A stretch of 64,000 bases of DNA from Odoribacter splanchnicus DSM 20712 (GCF_000190535.1 NC_015160.1:1922001-1986000); one strand, 5' to 3'. Positions 1-9,200 are shown, numbered from the stretch's first letter. Program-made: numbers and translations. The notes: generated by a model not told the origin, from the sequence alone.

Positions 1-757
1 TTTCAGCATATTCACTGATACTCACCGGGCTATGGACTTTCACTTCTGTCTTAAAGATCCCCCACTCATATTCCTTCTCTTTATGCACCTTATCTAAAGC
101 TGCTTCGAGCACAAATGAAAGTAATTGAGTATCACCGCTTTTATAGGAATACTTTTTTCCAGGTTCTTCGACTACTTTCAAATCCATAATCAAATCCCGG
201 ATCCGATCACCATAGTAAGCCTGAGTGGTTTTCGAAATCAGGGCGGTATAGGCTTCATCCCAGTCCAATCCCGAACTCATCGTCAAAAGATTGCGGATCG
301 TAATTTTATCCCCCTCCCCGAATTCAGGCAAATATTTGCTGACTTTATCATCCAGACTTTCGATAAATCCTTCGTCATAAGCTATGCCGACCAGCAGGCC
401 GACAATACTTTTGGTAGCGGAAAATATATTGGAAAGCTTTTGCGGTGTCCAATCTTCCCGGTATTCCTCATACCGGATACTATCGTCCTGAATGACGAGA
501 TAAGCCACCGTTCCGTATTTTTCGAGATACGCCTCTTCGTCGTCGGTCATCCGGTATCGATTGGCGTCCCTGGCCACCGGCCATTCCCAGCAGGAATCAG
601 CTTTTCCCACCGTATCCGACGGAAAAATATAGGTATCCGAAATATCCGGGAACCAGTGAATCAAAGCCTCCTGCATATAAGTCGGCATCAGCAGAAACAG
701 CAGGGCAATCCCCAGAAACAGCAGGGCACTGATTTTTTTCCATTTTCTGCTCTTCAT
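1..757 (-). CDS. Beta-lactamase-family serine hydrolase (C-terminus beyond window)
   Basis: This open frame reads from an ATG at 757 to the left window edge without a stop, giving about 252 residues of the N-terminal part. It starts with a basic stretch and a hydrophobic segment (residues 8-25) that could be an uncleaved signal anchor. The motif FSATKSIVG supplies the SxxK nucleophile and general base of the PF00144 serine hydrolases (class C beta-lactamase/esterase fold), and YKSGDTQ lies where the second catalytic Tyr motif is expected. RNLLTMSSGLDW is also typical of the family. It lies 18 bp downstream of coaD on the same strand, so the two are probably co-transcribed. The substrate is not predictable; family members are often peptidases or esterases rather than true beta-lactamases. 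Confidence 0.85.
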   Translation of the reverse strand, partial: MKSRKWKKISALLFLGIALLFLLMPTYMQEALIHWFPDISDTYIFPSDTVGKADSCWEWPVARDANRYRMTDDEEAYLEKYGTVAYLVIQDDSIRYEEYREDWTPQKLSNIFSATKSIVGLLVGIAYDEGFIESLDDKVSKYLPEFGEGDKITIRNLLTMSSGLDWDEAYTALISKTTQAYYGDRIRDLIMDLKVVEEPGKKYSYKSGDTQLLSFVLEAALDKVHKEKEYEWGIFKTEVKVHSPVSISEYAE

Positions 758-775
758 ATTCCGCCGAACTTTTCT

Positions 776-1264
776 TTAACCTCCCTTTTCACATTCCCTC
801 AAATCCTCGGTTGTCAAACGTTCCGGTAAGAAACGGGTGACATCCCCGCCGTTCAAATAAATATTACGGACAATCGTCGAACTTACAAATGTATGCTCGG
901 TCGAGGTCAGCACAAAGACCGTCTCGATACGTCCATCCATGGCCCGGTTAGCTTGTCCGACAGCACGTTCGTATTCAAAATCGGCCGCCGTCCTCAGGCC
1001 CCGGATAATGATGTGGGCATTCACCTGCCTGCAAAAATCTACGGTCAAACCGAAATAAGGTTCTACCGTCACCCGATCGGTATCTTCAAAAGCCTTTCTA
1101 ATCAAACGAATACGACAATCCGTATCGAGAAATTCCTTCTTAACGGGATTGACACCGACAGCAATAATAATCTTATCGAACAATTTCAAGCCCCTTCTTA
1201 CGATCTCTTCATGCCCGACCGTAAAAGGATCAAAGGATCCGGGAAATACAGCAATTTTTTCCAT
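776..1264 (-). CDS. coaD: Phosphopantetheine adenylyltransferase
   Basis: CoaD converts 4'-phosphopantetheine and ATP to dephospho-CoA, the penultimate step of coenzyme A synthesis, in the cytoplasm. The 162-residue product has the nucleotidyltransferase signature GSFDPFTVGH near the N-terminus and VSSTIVRNI near the C-terminus, and its length is normal for the family. The longer open frame would begin at 1339, but the extra 25 residues are hydrophobic and unlike CoaD, so I chose the ATG at 1264, where MEKIAVFPGSFDP begins. A TAnnTTTG-like -7 box on the minus strand at 1285-1292 sits just upstream of this start and supports it. The serine hydrolase follows closely. Confidence 0.95.
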   Translation of the reverse strand: MEKIAVFPGSFDPFTVGHEEIVRRGLKLFDKIIIAVGVNPVKKEFLDTDCRIRLIRKAFEDTDRVTVEPYFGLTVDFCRQVNAHIIIRGLRTAADFEYERAVGQANRAMDGRIETVFVLTSTEHTFVSSTIVRNIYLNGGDVTRFLPERLTTEDLRECEKGG

Positions 1265-1439
1265 AGTCGAATAAATCAATTCGGCAAACATAGCGAAACA
1301 AACGTTATAAATAAAAGAAAAAGTCAAAAATATTGCCATTCACTTACAATTTAGAAGCAGAAACAAATTCTCACAAACAATTAATGAATTTTTTCTATAT
1401 TTTCTTGCCACTTTATTAGAAGTTGTCGTTTAAATTTAA

Positions 1440-1447
1440 TATGTTTG
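1440..1447 (+). promoter_or_regulatory. Putative -7 box of the carboxyltransferase gene
   Basis: The octamer TATGTTTG matches the Bacteroidota primary-sigma -7 consensus TAnnTTTG and lies 36 bp before the ATG at 1484. I did not find a well-spaced -33 TTTG, so this is a partial match. Confidence 0.5.
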
Positions 1448-1483
1448 TACAAATCAAAATAACAAAATACAAACACTCAAGTT

Positions 1484-3337
1484 ATGGCACAAAAATTATT
1501 AATCAGAGATCTTACTTTGAGAGACGGCCAGCAATCTTCTTTTGCAACCCGTATGACTCAGCAGCAGATCGACAGGGTATTACCGTTTTATAAAGATGCA
1601 AACTTCTATGCAATGGAAGTTTGGGGAGGAGCTGTTCCTGATTCAGTAATGCGTTACCTGAATGAAAATCCATGGGATAGATTGGAAAAAATCAAAGCCG
1701 TAGTGGGTAATGTATCCAAATTAACAGCATTATCCAGAGGTCGTAACCTATTCGGATATGCTCCTTACACAGACGAAATTATCGAAGGTTTCTGCCGCAA
1801 TTCGATCGAATCGGGCTTAGGAATCATGCGTATTTTCGATGCATTGAACGATGTGAACAACGTCAAATCGACCATTAAATATGTGAAGAAATACGGTGGA
1901 ATTGCCGACTGTGCAGTATGTTACACCATCGACCCGAAATATCCGAAACTGGGCTTACTCGACAAATTGAAAGGTAAAAAGAATCCGGAACCTGTATTTA
2001 CCAACGCCTATTTCCTGGACAAAGCAAAACAAATGGCTGCCCTGGGAGCCGACATGGTGACCATCAAAGATATGAGTGGTTTGATCCAACCTTCACGGAT
2101 TGCAGAATTAATTCCGTTATTCAAACAGAATCTGTCTATTCCGGTAGATTTCCATACTCACTGTACCCCGGGTTATGGATTGGGTGCCGTCCTGATGGCT
2201 ATCATCAAAGGCGTAGATATCGTCGATACCAATATCTGGAACTTTGCCGGCGGAACCGGAGCCCCTGCTATCGAACTGGTTTATATATTCTGTAAGAAAT
2301 TAGGTGTCGAACTGGACGTCAACATGGAAGCCGTTGCTAAAATCAACAAAGAGCTTTACGGCATCCGTAAAGAACTGGAAGCGGTAGATGCCAGCAAGCA
2401 ATTCCCGAATCCGTTCAACCCGTTGACAGACCAGTTACCAGCTGAAATCGACAAAGAATTCGATAAAGCGATCGAAGCTGCCAAAGCAAACAACGAAGAA
2501 GCTTTATTGAATGCTTGTCATGCTATCGAGGCTTATTTCAATTTCCCGAAACCCAATGAATTGGTAAAGAAAGCCGAAGTTCCCGGTGGTATGTACAGTA
2601 ATATGGTCGCTCAGCTGAAACAATTGAATTCTATGGATATTCTGGAAAAAGCTATGGAATTGATTCCGACCGTACGTTTAGCAGCCGGATTGCCTCCTTT
2701 GGTAACTCCTACCAGCCAGATCGTCGGTGCACAAGCGGTTAACTGTGCTCTGGATATTAAAGCCGGGAAACCGATGTACAGCAATGTTTCCAATCAATTT
2801 GTGAACCTGGTGAAAGGGGAATATGGAAAAACTCCGGTCCCTGTAGATCCCGAATTCCGTCTGAAAATAGCAGGTACCCGCGAGGAAATCCCTTACGATA
2901 CCAGCAAATACCAAATGCAGCCAAACCCCGAATTACCGGAAGCAGGCGGAGTGAAACTGGCTGCCAATGAGAAAGAAGTATTGTTGCTCGAACTCTTCCC
3001 GCAGGTAGCTAAAAACTTCCTGACTAAACAGAAAGTAGCTGCTTATGAAGCACAGCATAAAGCTGACGCACCCCAGGCAGAAAAAGTGGTTGCTGAAGAG
3101 AAGAAAAACGAACCGATCACCGGTAAGACAGTAAAAGCACCGATGCCGGGTAGTATTTTACGCTTCACCGTAAAACCAGGCGATACGGTAACCAAAGGTC
3201 AGACTGTAGTCATACTCGAAGCCATGAAAATGGAAAACAGTATCGCAACCGACTATGCAGGTACTGTAAAACGTTTGTTGGTAAAAGAAGGTACTACTGT
3301 AGCTGCCGATGCTCCGATGATCGAAATCGAAGCTTAA
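1484..3337 (+). CDS. Biotin-dependent carboxyltransferase (oxaloacetate decarboxylase alpha / pyruvate carboxylase subunit B type)
   Basis: The 617-residue protein has the carboxyltransferase TIM barrel (about residues 5-280) with the metal-site motif LTLRDGQQSSFATRM, the lysine motif TIKDMSGL and the histidine motif HTHCTPG. A conserved PYC_OADA domain follows, then an Ala/Pro/Lys linker (about 515-545), and then a biotinyl domain ending the protein with the EAMKMEN biotinylation site. This is the layout of OadA and of PycB, which move carboxyl groups between biotin and pyruvate/oxaloacetate. No biotin carboxylase or membrane decarboxylase subunit lies nearby, so the sequence does not decide between sodium-pump decarboxylase and carboxylase roles. 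It stands alone, with a promoter box before it and a strong terminator after it. Confidence 0.9.
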   Translation: MAQKLLIRDLTLRDGQQSSFATRMTQQQIDRVLPFYKDANFYAMEVWGGAVPDSVMRYLNENPWDRLEKIKAVVGNVSKLTALSRGRNLFGYAPYTDEIIEGFCRNSIESGLGIMRIFDALNDVNNVKSTIKYVKKYGGIADCAVCYTIDPKYPKLGLLDKLKGKKNPEPVFTNAYFLDKAKQMAALGADMVTIKDMSGLIQPSRIAELIPLFKQNLSIPVDFHTHCTPGYGLGAVLMAIIKGVDIVDTNIWNFAGGTGAPAIELVYIFCKKLGVELDVNMEAVAKINKELYGIRKELEAVDASKQFPNPFNPLTDQLPAEIDKEFDKAIEAAKANNEEALLNACHAIEAYFNFPKPNELVKKAEVPGGMYSNMVAQLKQLNSMDILEKAMELIPTVRLAAGLPPLVTPTSQIVGAQAVNCALDIKAGKPMYSNVSNQFVNLVKGEYGKTPVPVDPEFRLKIAGTREEIPYDTSKYQMQPNPELPEAGGVKLAANEKEVLLLELFPQVAKNFLTKQKVAAYEAQHKADAPQAEKVVAEEKKNEPITGKTVKAPMPGSILRFTVKPGDTVTKGQTVVILEAMKMENSIATDYAGTVKRLLVKEGTTVAADAPMIEIEA

Positions 3338-3344
3338 TCATTAT

Positions 3345-3379
3345 AAAGTCCATGAAAAATTCTTTCATGGACTTTTTTT
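3345..3379 (+). terminator. Rho-independent terminator after the carboxyltransferase
   Basis: A perfect 13-bp inverted repeat (AAAGTCCATGAAA at 3345-3357 and its complement at 3363-3375) with a 5-nt loop runs into seven T residues. It lies between two convergent genes and may also serve the minus-strand gene ending at 3400. Confidence 0.92.
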
Positions 3380-3399
3380 ATATCCATTCGTCCCAAGCT

Positions 3400-3798
3400 T
3401 TACAAGCCCAATTTGGGAAACATAACCTTTTCGTCCCCCTCGGCCAAAACAGCATCCAGGTCTTCCCCTTCCTGAAGGTAGAGGTTAATATTATTGATCC
3501 GGGCAAACTGATGACTACTACGAAAATCCTCATATCTTTCGTCCAATAATTCATTAAAACGGTCTGTCCTTTCTTCCGGAGTCATCTCCTCCCACTCTTC
3601 TTCTTCCAGGATATCCAGCAAAAACTCTGCCGCCCAACTTCCCAATTCCTTTTCTTTATTCCAATCCGGCTCGTAACTGTCTAAAACTTTAAAAAGTTCC
3701 TGCAAATACGCAGAATCCCCCCACTCTTTATAAACCTGGACCAGATCTTCCTGATCCGGATAAGCTACGGCCAATTCTTCTAATTTTATTTGATCCAT
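3400..3798 (-). CDS. Hypothetical acidic protein
   Basis: This 132-residue cytoplasmic-looking protein has no signal peptide or membrane segment. It is rich in Glu and Asp (for example a run DILEEEEWEEMTPEE at about residues 60-76) and predicted to be largely helical, with Trp and Tyr scattered through the first half. I do not recognise a family. It is convergent with the preceding carboxyltransferase and divergent from the antiporter gene, and it ends just before the shared terminator. Its regular codon use and lack of a better frame on the other strand support a real gene. Confidence 0.7.
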   Translation of the reverse strand: MDQIKLEELAVAYPDQEDLVQVYKEWGDSAYLQELFKVLDSYEPDWNKEKELGSWAAEFLLDILEEEEWEEMTPEERTDRFNELLDERYEDFRSSHQFARINNINLYLQEGEDLDAVLAEGDEKVMFPKLGL

Positions 3799-4059
3799 AC
3801 TTTTAGAATATTAATTACTGATTCAAAACTCCGGAAACCTAAAATCCCCCTTCCTATCCTACAGGTAATGCTTCGAATCTTCAAATTCACAATCATTTTG
3901 ATTTATCAAAAATAATTAAAAATACAGAAATACCAAGACAAAAGATCGGAATTTAAAAAAAATCATACCCCCGGAACAATTAGTATTCAATTCAAAACTT
4001 TAACAACTTTTTCGGTATATGAATTTAAAATAGAAACACATACATTGGCATATTATTTG

Positions 4060-4067
4060 TATTTTTG
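4060..4067 (+). promoter_or_regulatory. Putative -7 box of the antiporter-NlpC operon
   Basis: TATTTTTG fits TAnnTTTG and lies 34 bp before the ATG at 4102, in an A/T-rich 300-bp gap (3799-4101) where I see no gene. The -33 element is not clear. Confidence 0.4.
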
Positions 4068-4101
4068 TATGAGTTATTAAATTTTTCATTTCTACTATCC
4101 T

Positions 4102-5613
4102 ATGATCATCGACACAGGCAATATCCTATTGATAGGAGCTGTTCTCCTTTTTTTCAGTATTATCGCCGGTAAGGCCGGTTTTCGTTTCGGAGTTCCCGTT
4201 CTGTTATTATTCCTCGGTGTAGGTATGTTATTCGGTAGCGACGGCTTGGGAATACAATTCAATAATCCTCATGGAGCGCAGTTCATCGGTATGATTGCTC
4301 TGAGTATCATCTTGTTTTCGGGTGGTATGGATACCAAATACACAGAAATCAAACCTGTACTGGGCCAAGGAGTCATACTCGCCACCCTCGGGGTGGCACT
4401 GACAACAGCCATTACCGGTTTCTTTATTTATTGGATTACCGGTCTCGTATCCGATTTTTCTGCTCTCACGCTGACTGAATCTTTGCTAATGGCAGCAGTG
4501 ATGTCATCTACCGACTCGGCGTCGGTATTTTCCATCCTGCGAAGTAAAAAACAAGGATTGAAAGAACAACTCCGTCCTATGCTCGAACTCGAAAGCGGAA
4601 GTAACGATCCCATGGCTTATATGCTGACGTTATTGCTCATCCAAATTATACAAACTCCTGCAGGTGAAACAAACCTATGGTATTCCTTCCTGATGTTTAT
4701 CGTTCAGATGAGTGTCGGAGCCGTAGCCGGTTTCTTACTGGGAAAAATGGCCGTATGGCTGATGAACCGGTTGAATATCGGCAACCAATCTCTCTATCCC
4801 ATTCTACTGTTAGCCTGTGTATTCTTTATCTTCTCTATCACCGAGCTGGTGAAGGGAAATGGCTACCTGGCCGTATACATCGCGGGGTTGGTCGTAGGCA
4901 ATCACAAGATTCAGCACAAGAAAAGCGTCACCACCTTCTTCGATGGATTCACCTGGCTTTTCCAGATCGTCATGTTCCTTACCTTAGGCTTACTGGTCAA
5001 TCCACGTGACTTGCTGCCCATTGCAGGACTGGGTTTATTGGTGGGTTTTTTCATGATCATTCTGGCACGTCCCATCAGTGTCTTTTTATGCCTGGCTCCT
5101 TTCAGGCAAATGAGTACCAAAGCCAAAGTATATGTTTCCTGGGTCGGTCTCCGGGGCGCCGTTCCGATCATTTTCGCCACCTATCCGCTGATCGCCCAGA
5201 TTCCCTATGCTTCCCTGATTTTCAATGTCGTATTTTTCATTACGATCGTATCTCTGTTGATCCAGGGAACCACAGTCAGCTATATGGCTAACTTGTTGAA
5301 CTTATCGGAAAAAGAACCCAAACAAGGTAATGATTTCGGCATGGAACTACCGGAAGAAATCAAATCGGCCATGTCAGAAATCGAAGTTGCGGACAACCTG
5401 CTGGCCAACGGAAACCGTCTGATGGACCTGAGTCTACCGGACAATACACTGGTAGTTATGGTTAAACGGGGAAATAACTTTTTTATCCCAAGAGGAGGTA
5501 CCGGTTTAGATATCGGTGATAAACTTCTTGTTATCACAGACAATGACGAAGAATTAATGAAAACCTATAAAAATTTAGGTATCAACGAATATATGATTCA
5601 AAAAAATTCATAA
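4102..5613 (+). CDS. Potassium/proton antiporter, CPA1 family (NhaP2/CvrA-like)
   Basis: The 503-residue membrane protein has about twelve hydrophobic segments over residues 5-400 followed by a soluble C-terminal tail. The stretch AAVMSSTDSASVFSILRS and the motif ELESGSNDPMAY are the conserved ion-binding parts of CPA1 antiporters of the NhaP2/CvrA type. The tail (about 410-500) contains a TrkA-C-like regulatory region that ends in NTLVVMVKRGNNFFIPRGGT and LLVITDND. The expected role is K+ or Na+ export in exchange for protons at the inner membrane. An NlpC/P60 lipoprotein starts 12 bp after its stop, so the two are likely co-transcribed. Confidence 0.9.
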   Translation: MIIDTGNILLIGAVLLFFSIIAGKAGFRFGVPVLLLFLGVGMLFGSDGLGIQFNNPHGAQFIGMIALSIILFSGGMDTKYTEIKPVLGQGVILATLGVALTTAITGFFIYWITGLVSDFSALTLTESLLMAAVMSSTDSASVFSILRSKKQGLKEQLRPMLELESGSNDPMAYMLTLLLIQIIQTPAGETNLWYSFLMFIVQMSVGAVAGFLLGKMAVWLMNRLNIGNQSLYPILLLACVFFIFSITELVKGNGYLAVYIAGLVVGNHKIQHKKSVTTFFDGFTWLFQIVMFLTLGLLVNPRDLLPIAGLGLLVGFFMIILARPISVFLCLAPFRQMSTKAKVYVSWVGLRGAVPIIFATYPLIAQIPYASLIFNVVFFITIVSLLIQGTTVSYMANLLNLSEKEPKQGNDFGMELPEEIKSAMSEIEVADNLLANGNRLMDLSLPDNTLVVMVKRGNNFFIPRGGTGLDIGDKLLVITDNDEELMKTYKNLGINEYMIQKNS

Positions 5614-5625
5614 GATAGTCCGGGC

Positions 5626-6144
5626 ATGATGAGATATATTCTGATCGGATGTTGTTTCTTTTGCAGCCTGTTCCTGTCTTCCTGTAACAGCACGAAACGA
5701 CTCGGCCAAACGGCGACTCAGACGAGCCAACTATCCCACCAACTGGGTTTTAAAGTCAATCGTAAAGACGATCTGCGTCTTTTTTCGGAAGCGGCCCGAT
5801 GGCTGGGAACCCCTTACCGCTATGGAGGTAGCACCCGGAAAGGAGTCGACTGCTCCGGGTTGGTGAATCAGATTTACAAACAAGTCTATCATCGATCCCT
5901 CGAACGTTCCAGTAGTGGTATAGCCACCCGCAACTGCCGTAAAATCATGAAAAGCGATTTAAGTAGTGGTGATCTCGTATTTTTCAATACTTCCCGGAAA
6001 AAAAGAAAAGGAATAAACCATGTCGGCCTATTCCTTAAAAACGGCTATTTTATCCATGCTTCTACTTCCAGGGGAGTCATCATCAGTAACCTGAAAGAAG
6101 ATTATTACCGAAAAACATGGAAACAGGGAGGAAGAGTAAAATAA
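5626..6144 (+). CDS. NlpC/P60 family lipoprotein (cell-wall peptidase)
   Basis: The 172-residue product has a lipoprotein signal peptide with lipobox LSSC (Cys at residue 20). From about residue 50 it carries an NlpC/P60 domain with the catalytic Cys in VDCSGLV, a first His in NHVGLF and a second His in FIHAST. These enzymes cleave D-Glu-diamino-acid bonds in peptidoglycan stem peptides. The start has two consecutive ATG codons (5626 and 5629), and either fits. It is 12 bp downstream of the antiporter gene and convergent with a thioredoxin gene 2 bp further on, with no obvious terminator between them. Confidence 0.93.
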   Translation: MMRYILIGCCFFCSLFLSSCNSTKRLGQTATQTSQLSHQLGFKVNRKDDLRLFSEAARWLGTPYRYGGSTRKGVDCSGLVNQIYKQVYHRSLERSSSGIATRNCRKIMKSDLSSGDLVFFNTSRKKRKGINHVGLFLKNGYFIHASTSRGVIISNLKEDYYRKTWKQGGRVK

Positions 6145-6146
6145 GC

Positions 6147-6446
6147 CTATTTCAATAATCTCTTCAGAGTCTGCATCAGCTCTTCCTCTTCGATCTCGCC
6201 ATTCCATCTCCAAAGTTGTTCTCCGGCTTTGTATATCATCATCAAGGGGACAGCCTGCACCTGATAATAATCTACCAACCGCCGGTTAGCCGGATCATCG
6301 ATATCGAAGCATTGCAAATTCAAATGCTTGTTATTCTCCAGCTTCCGGACGATAGGTAACATTTTACGGCAATGCGGACACCAACTCGCATAAAACATCA
6401 CAAAAACCGGCAAATTTCCTTTGATCAAAGCCCATAAATTCTCCAT
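6147..6446 (-). CDS. Thioredoxin-fold protein with CPHC active site
   Basis: This 99-residue protein has a single thioredoxin fold. The active site is ASWCPHCRKM (Cys, Pro, His, Cys), which is the DsbA-type dipeptide rather than the CGPC of thioredoxin, so the redox potential may be more oxidising. The cis-proline motif appears as QAVPLMM. There is no signal peptide, so it is presumably cytoplasmic. It lies 31 bp downstream of four fimbrillin-type lipoprotein genes on the same strand and may belong to that transcript. It shares the YQVQAVP segment with the shortened thioredoxin at 11277-11522, so the two look like paralogues. Confidence 0.88.
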   Translation of the reverse strand: MENLWALIKGNLPVFVMFYASWCPHCRKMLPIVRKLENNKHLNLQCFDIDDPANRRLVDYYQVQAVPLMMIYKAGEQLWRWNGEIEEEELMQTLKRLLK

Positions 6447-6477
6447 AAATACTCTTTTTTAATAAATAACCATTCAT

Positions 6478-7341
6478 TCAAATAATAATATTTCCTCCGT
6501 CTATGATTTCCCACTTCCCATCGATTTCGATCGAAATAATCATTTTTTCATCTGTCTCAAATTCTATACTCAACCGGGTAATCACTCCGGGAATCAAATG
6601 CAGACGCTGATCTTCGATCTCTATAGGGGTGACCTCGTTTCCTCCCTGCATGCCGATGCTCAGATAAGCCGTTTTATCCCGGTAAGTCGGGAAAGTATTC
6701 ACTCCGAACCAATAATCACCGATTCCCTGATTGTCAAATCCGATTTGCTTGGTAATATGTGTAGTACCGCCCAAAATAAAATCGGTAGATACCGTAGCTG
6801 CAATATCTCTCACCGTCACCTCTATCCCCGTAACCCAGGCCGGTGGGTTCGTCAATTGAATTTCCAAACGCGACACCATCATCTGTAGCCCCACCGACAC
6901 CGAGTCCTTCGAAGCTTCTACCCTTGAAGTAGCAGCCAGCAATACCGGAGGTTCTTCATGATCCACAATCGAAAACCAGGCTTGCAATTCCCCTTCCCGA
7001 AAAGTCCAGTTAAGTTCTTTCGGATCGTACAAATTGGCAACGAACAGATACCAACGGGGTGGTGTTTCTGAAGCTACCGGAATAACCGGATGCTGGCGAC
7101 AATAAGCATAATCATACCGATAAGAAGAAGTAATCGCTGTTTCGTCGAAAAGAAACAAATCCAATTGCTCGACAAAGAAATAATAAGACCGGTATCCGGC
7201 AAACTCTCTCCCTTCGAAAACATAAGGAACTGCCTGCATTTTAAAAAACAAATCTGCACGGCAATCTTCCATGTTGTCATGTTCCCGCAGACAAGCTGTC
7301 AATAAAAACATACATAAACCGATCGACCAAACAGCTTTCAT
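6478..7341 (-). CDS. FimB/Mfa2-like lipoprotein (fourth of the cluster)
   Basis: The 287-residue product has a signal peptide and lipobox LTAC (Cys at residue 17). The body is beta-rich. The segment YFFVEQLDLFLFD matches the strand where FimB/Mfa2-type fimbrial anchor proteins carry their LxLFLFD-like motif, and no catalytic residues are evident. Known family members form the cell-proximal anchor or assembly regulator of Bacteroidales fimbriae. The start codon overlaps the stop of the preceding gene by 4 bp (ATGA), so translation is probably coupled. Family assignment rests on fold-level resemblance and context. The exact partner pilin is not in the window. Confidence 0.7.
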   Translation of the reverse strand: MKAVWSIGLCMFLLTACLREHDNMEDCRADLFFKMQAVPYVFEGREFAGYRSYYFFVEQLDLFLFDETAITSSYRYDYAYCRQHPVIPVASETPPRWYLFVANLYDPKELNWTFREGELQAWFSIVDHEEPPVLLAATSRVEASKDSVSVGLQMMVSRLEIQLTNPPAWVTGIEVTVRDIAATVSTDFILGGTTHITKQIGFDNQGIGDYWFGVNTFPTYRDKTAYLSIGMQGGNEVTPIEIEDQRLHLIPGVITRLSIEFETDEKMIISIEIDGKWEIIDGGNIII

Positions 7342-8261
7342 TTGTTATCAGGAATTAGCGGTATATCGGGTAAATATTTATTTTCCCAATAATCAAAAAT
7401 AAAATAAGTCACCGCCAGATTAAAGCTGAGCCAAGCCCCGGGATCGTCATTAATCGTAGCAGTTAGCCGGATATATTTATCGGGTCGAAAAATCAACGGA
7501 GGCATATCTTTGGTTTTCTCCTGTCCGGCCTGTGTGATAAACGTTAACTGAAACGGAGAAGAAGTCGTCATCGTCGGCATTGTCACGGCTTGCAATACAA
7601 CTGTATCTTTGAGTTCAGCATTTATACTATCCAGTTTCCAAGCCTTTCGGATTGTCGTCGAAGTTTCCGACACCGTTCCGTCTATACCGATTTCAGAAGC
7701 GATATGCCCGATTTGCATCCGGATAGAATCCAATTGAGCCGGAACTTGTCTCAATACAAGAATCAGTTTCCCGACAGCCCGAGACAAGGTAATAGAAACC
7801 GGCTCCATGAACTCGGTTACAATGCGTACATACACATTTCCCAAAAAATAAATATCCTCATTCCCGTCGTCCCTGCCGGGGATAACGATTTCCTGAGGTA
7901 AAGTCACTCCCGGAATCAGTTTTCCTTCGATCCGGCCATTCGCATTTCCGACGAAAAATAAGCGATAATCCCCAACAGCCACATTCATTTTAAAGACCTT
8001 ATCATACCCCGTTCCCCCGCCTCCTTCCAATACTGCAATTCCGGCAGAATCCAAAACCGCCAAAGTCGAATCATACACATAGGTCTGATCGGCTGTCCGA
8101 CGAAAAGCATAAATAGTCAGGGACTGTATATAATGTTCGAATTTATCCGCACCTTCTACAGCCATCCGAACATTCAGATTCGTTTGTTCGGGTGGTTCTA
8201 TTTTGGGGGTCGTACATGCGGCCAGCAAAAACAATAAACAGACGATACTTTTATTTCTCAT
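7338..8261 (-). CDS. FimB/Mfa2-like lipoprotein (third of the cluster)
   Basis: This 307-residue lipoprotein has lipobox LAAC (Cys at residue 16) followed by a Pro-rich linker. The segment HYIQSLTIYAFRR corresponds to the first conserved strand seen in its neighbours, and YRLFFVGNANG to a second. The rest is predicted beta sandwich with a later AVGKLILVLRQVPAQLDSIRMQI strand. It overlaps the upstream gene by 11 bp and the downstream gene by 4 bp. The tight overlaps argue for stoichiometric co-production, as expected for subunits of one surface structure. No catalytic motif is seen. Confidence 0.7.
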   Translation of the reverse strand: MRNKSIVCLLFLLAACTTPKIEPPEQTNLNVRMAVEGADKFEHYIQSLTIYAFRRTADQTYVYDSTLAVLDSAGIAVLEGGGGTGYDKVFKMNVAVGDYRLFFVGNANGRIEGKLIPGVTLPQEIVIPGRDDGNEDIYFLGNVYVRIVTEFMEPVSITLSRAVGKLILVLRQVPAQLDSIRMQIGHIASEIGIDGTVSETSTTIRKAWKLDSINAELKDTVVLQAVTMPTMTTSSPFQLTFITQAGQEKTKDMPPLIFRPDKYIRLTATINDDPGAWLSFNLAVTYFIFDYWENKYLPDIPLIPDNK

Positions 8262-9111
8262 ATTGCCAAATCAAATCCCGATTATTCCACCCGGAGTTCG
8301 TCACCCCCCTGGTTATATGTTGTAAAGCCGACTGGAAAGTACATTTGACCACTCTCTTTCTCCCTTGTTGGGACGGAAACGAAACCGATTCGCCGGAAAA
8401 GACCAATTTTCCCACAGTATCGTAACAACGAACCACCACCTGACTTTGTCCATATTTTTGTACAGACGGCAAGCCAGACATTTCTACGGTATATGAACTA
8501 TCCACCTGCACGTCGGTCAACGATACCGACAATTCCGGTTCGATCGGTCGTTCTATTAGATTCTGGCGCATAGTGAATCCACAAGCCGTATTGGTCAGCA
8601 CGACATCGATCCGATCTACACCGGCCGGTACTTGTTGTACCGTCACCTCTACCGCTGCTGTCATCAGCAACATTGCGGAAGACACCAACGTATCGGCCCC
8701 GACAATCACACGCCTGGCTCCCCAATAGATGGCAGGTATGGCCTGTTCGCCGGTATAAAAAAAACATATACTGTCCCGTGAAAAAGGAGGCCGCTCAAAA
8801 ATCCGGTCCGTCGCGACATTCCCTAAAATAAGAACATCATAAACCCCCAAAGGCAAAGTAAAATCAATTTGTCGGGGTTGCATACCCAAATCGTAAACCA
8901 TCTGACGAAACACCAAACTATCCCGATCCGGAAATTTTCGGAAAAAGAAAACCTGTGCACTATCCATGTGGGCATACCCATCTACTTCCAGTGTCACAGG
9001 CAGGGAAAATTCCTCCGATTTTACTTCGACAACCTGCTCCTCCTGACAACTGCCCAAACTGAATACAATTATCATCCAGACCCCAACCGTATAATACCAC
9101 CCGATCTTCAT
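8251..9111 (-). CDS. FimB/Mfa2-like lipoprotein (second of the cluster)
   Basis: The 286-residue product starts with a signal peptide and lipobox LGSC (Cys at residue 22). It repeats the pattern of its neighbours: a strand with VFFFRKFPDRD, then GVYDVLILGNVA, then a transition with AVEVTVQQVPAGVDRIDVVL, which aligns with KLILVLRQVPAQLDSI in the next gene. This shared V/Q-VPAxxDxI element shows that the cluster arose by duplication. It probably sits at the outer membrane. The gap to the upstream gene is 85 bp and contains a short direct repeat. The downstream start lies inside its own 3' end (11-bp overlap). Confidence 0.7.
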   Translation of the reverse strand: MKIGWYYTVGVWMIIVFSLGSCQEEQVVEVKSEEFSLPVTLEVDGYAHMDSAQVFFFRKFPDRDSLVFRQMVYDLGMQPRQIDFTLPLGVYDVLILGNVATDRIFERPPFSRDSICFFYTGEQAIPAIYWGARRVIVGADTLVSSAMLLMTAAVEVTVQQVPAGVDRIDVVLTNTACGFTMRQNLIERPIEPELSVSLTDVQVDSSYTVEMSGLPSVQKYGQSQVVVRCYDTVGKLVFSGESVSFPSQQGRKRVVKCTFQSALQHITRGVTNSGWNNRDLIWQYEK

Positions 9112-9130
9112 TTACCAATTAACGATGTTT

Positions 9131-9200
9131 CATCTTAGCATTTAATTTCGTCCCCCTCTTCCTCTGACACTCCCTCCACCATTTATCATCTGGCATTTAA
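9131..9200. repeat. Short imperfect direct repeat between two lipoprotein genes
   Basis: CATCTTAGCATTTAA (9131-9145) recurs as CATCTGGCATTTAA (9187-9200) 41 bp later. The second copy overlaps the stop codon of the gene ending at 9197. Function unknown; it may be a scar of the tandem duplication. Confidence 0.35.

Noticed and set aside
125..829. 234-residue open frame on the plus strand at the left edge
   Set aside because: It lies opposite a clear serine hydrolase frame and the end of coaD and has no domain character.
1285..1292. Start of coaD at 1339
   Set aside because: The added residues are unlike CoaD, and a -7 box lies inside them, which fits transcription starting later.
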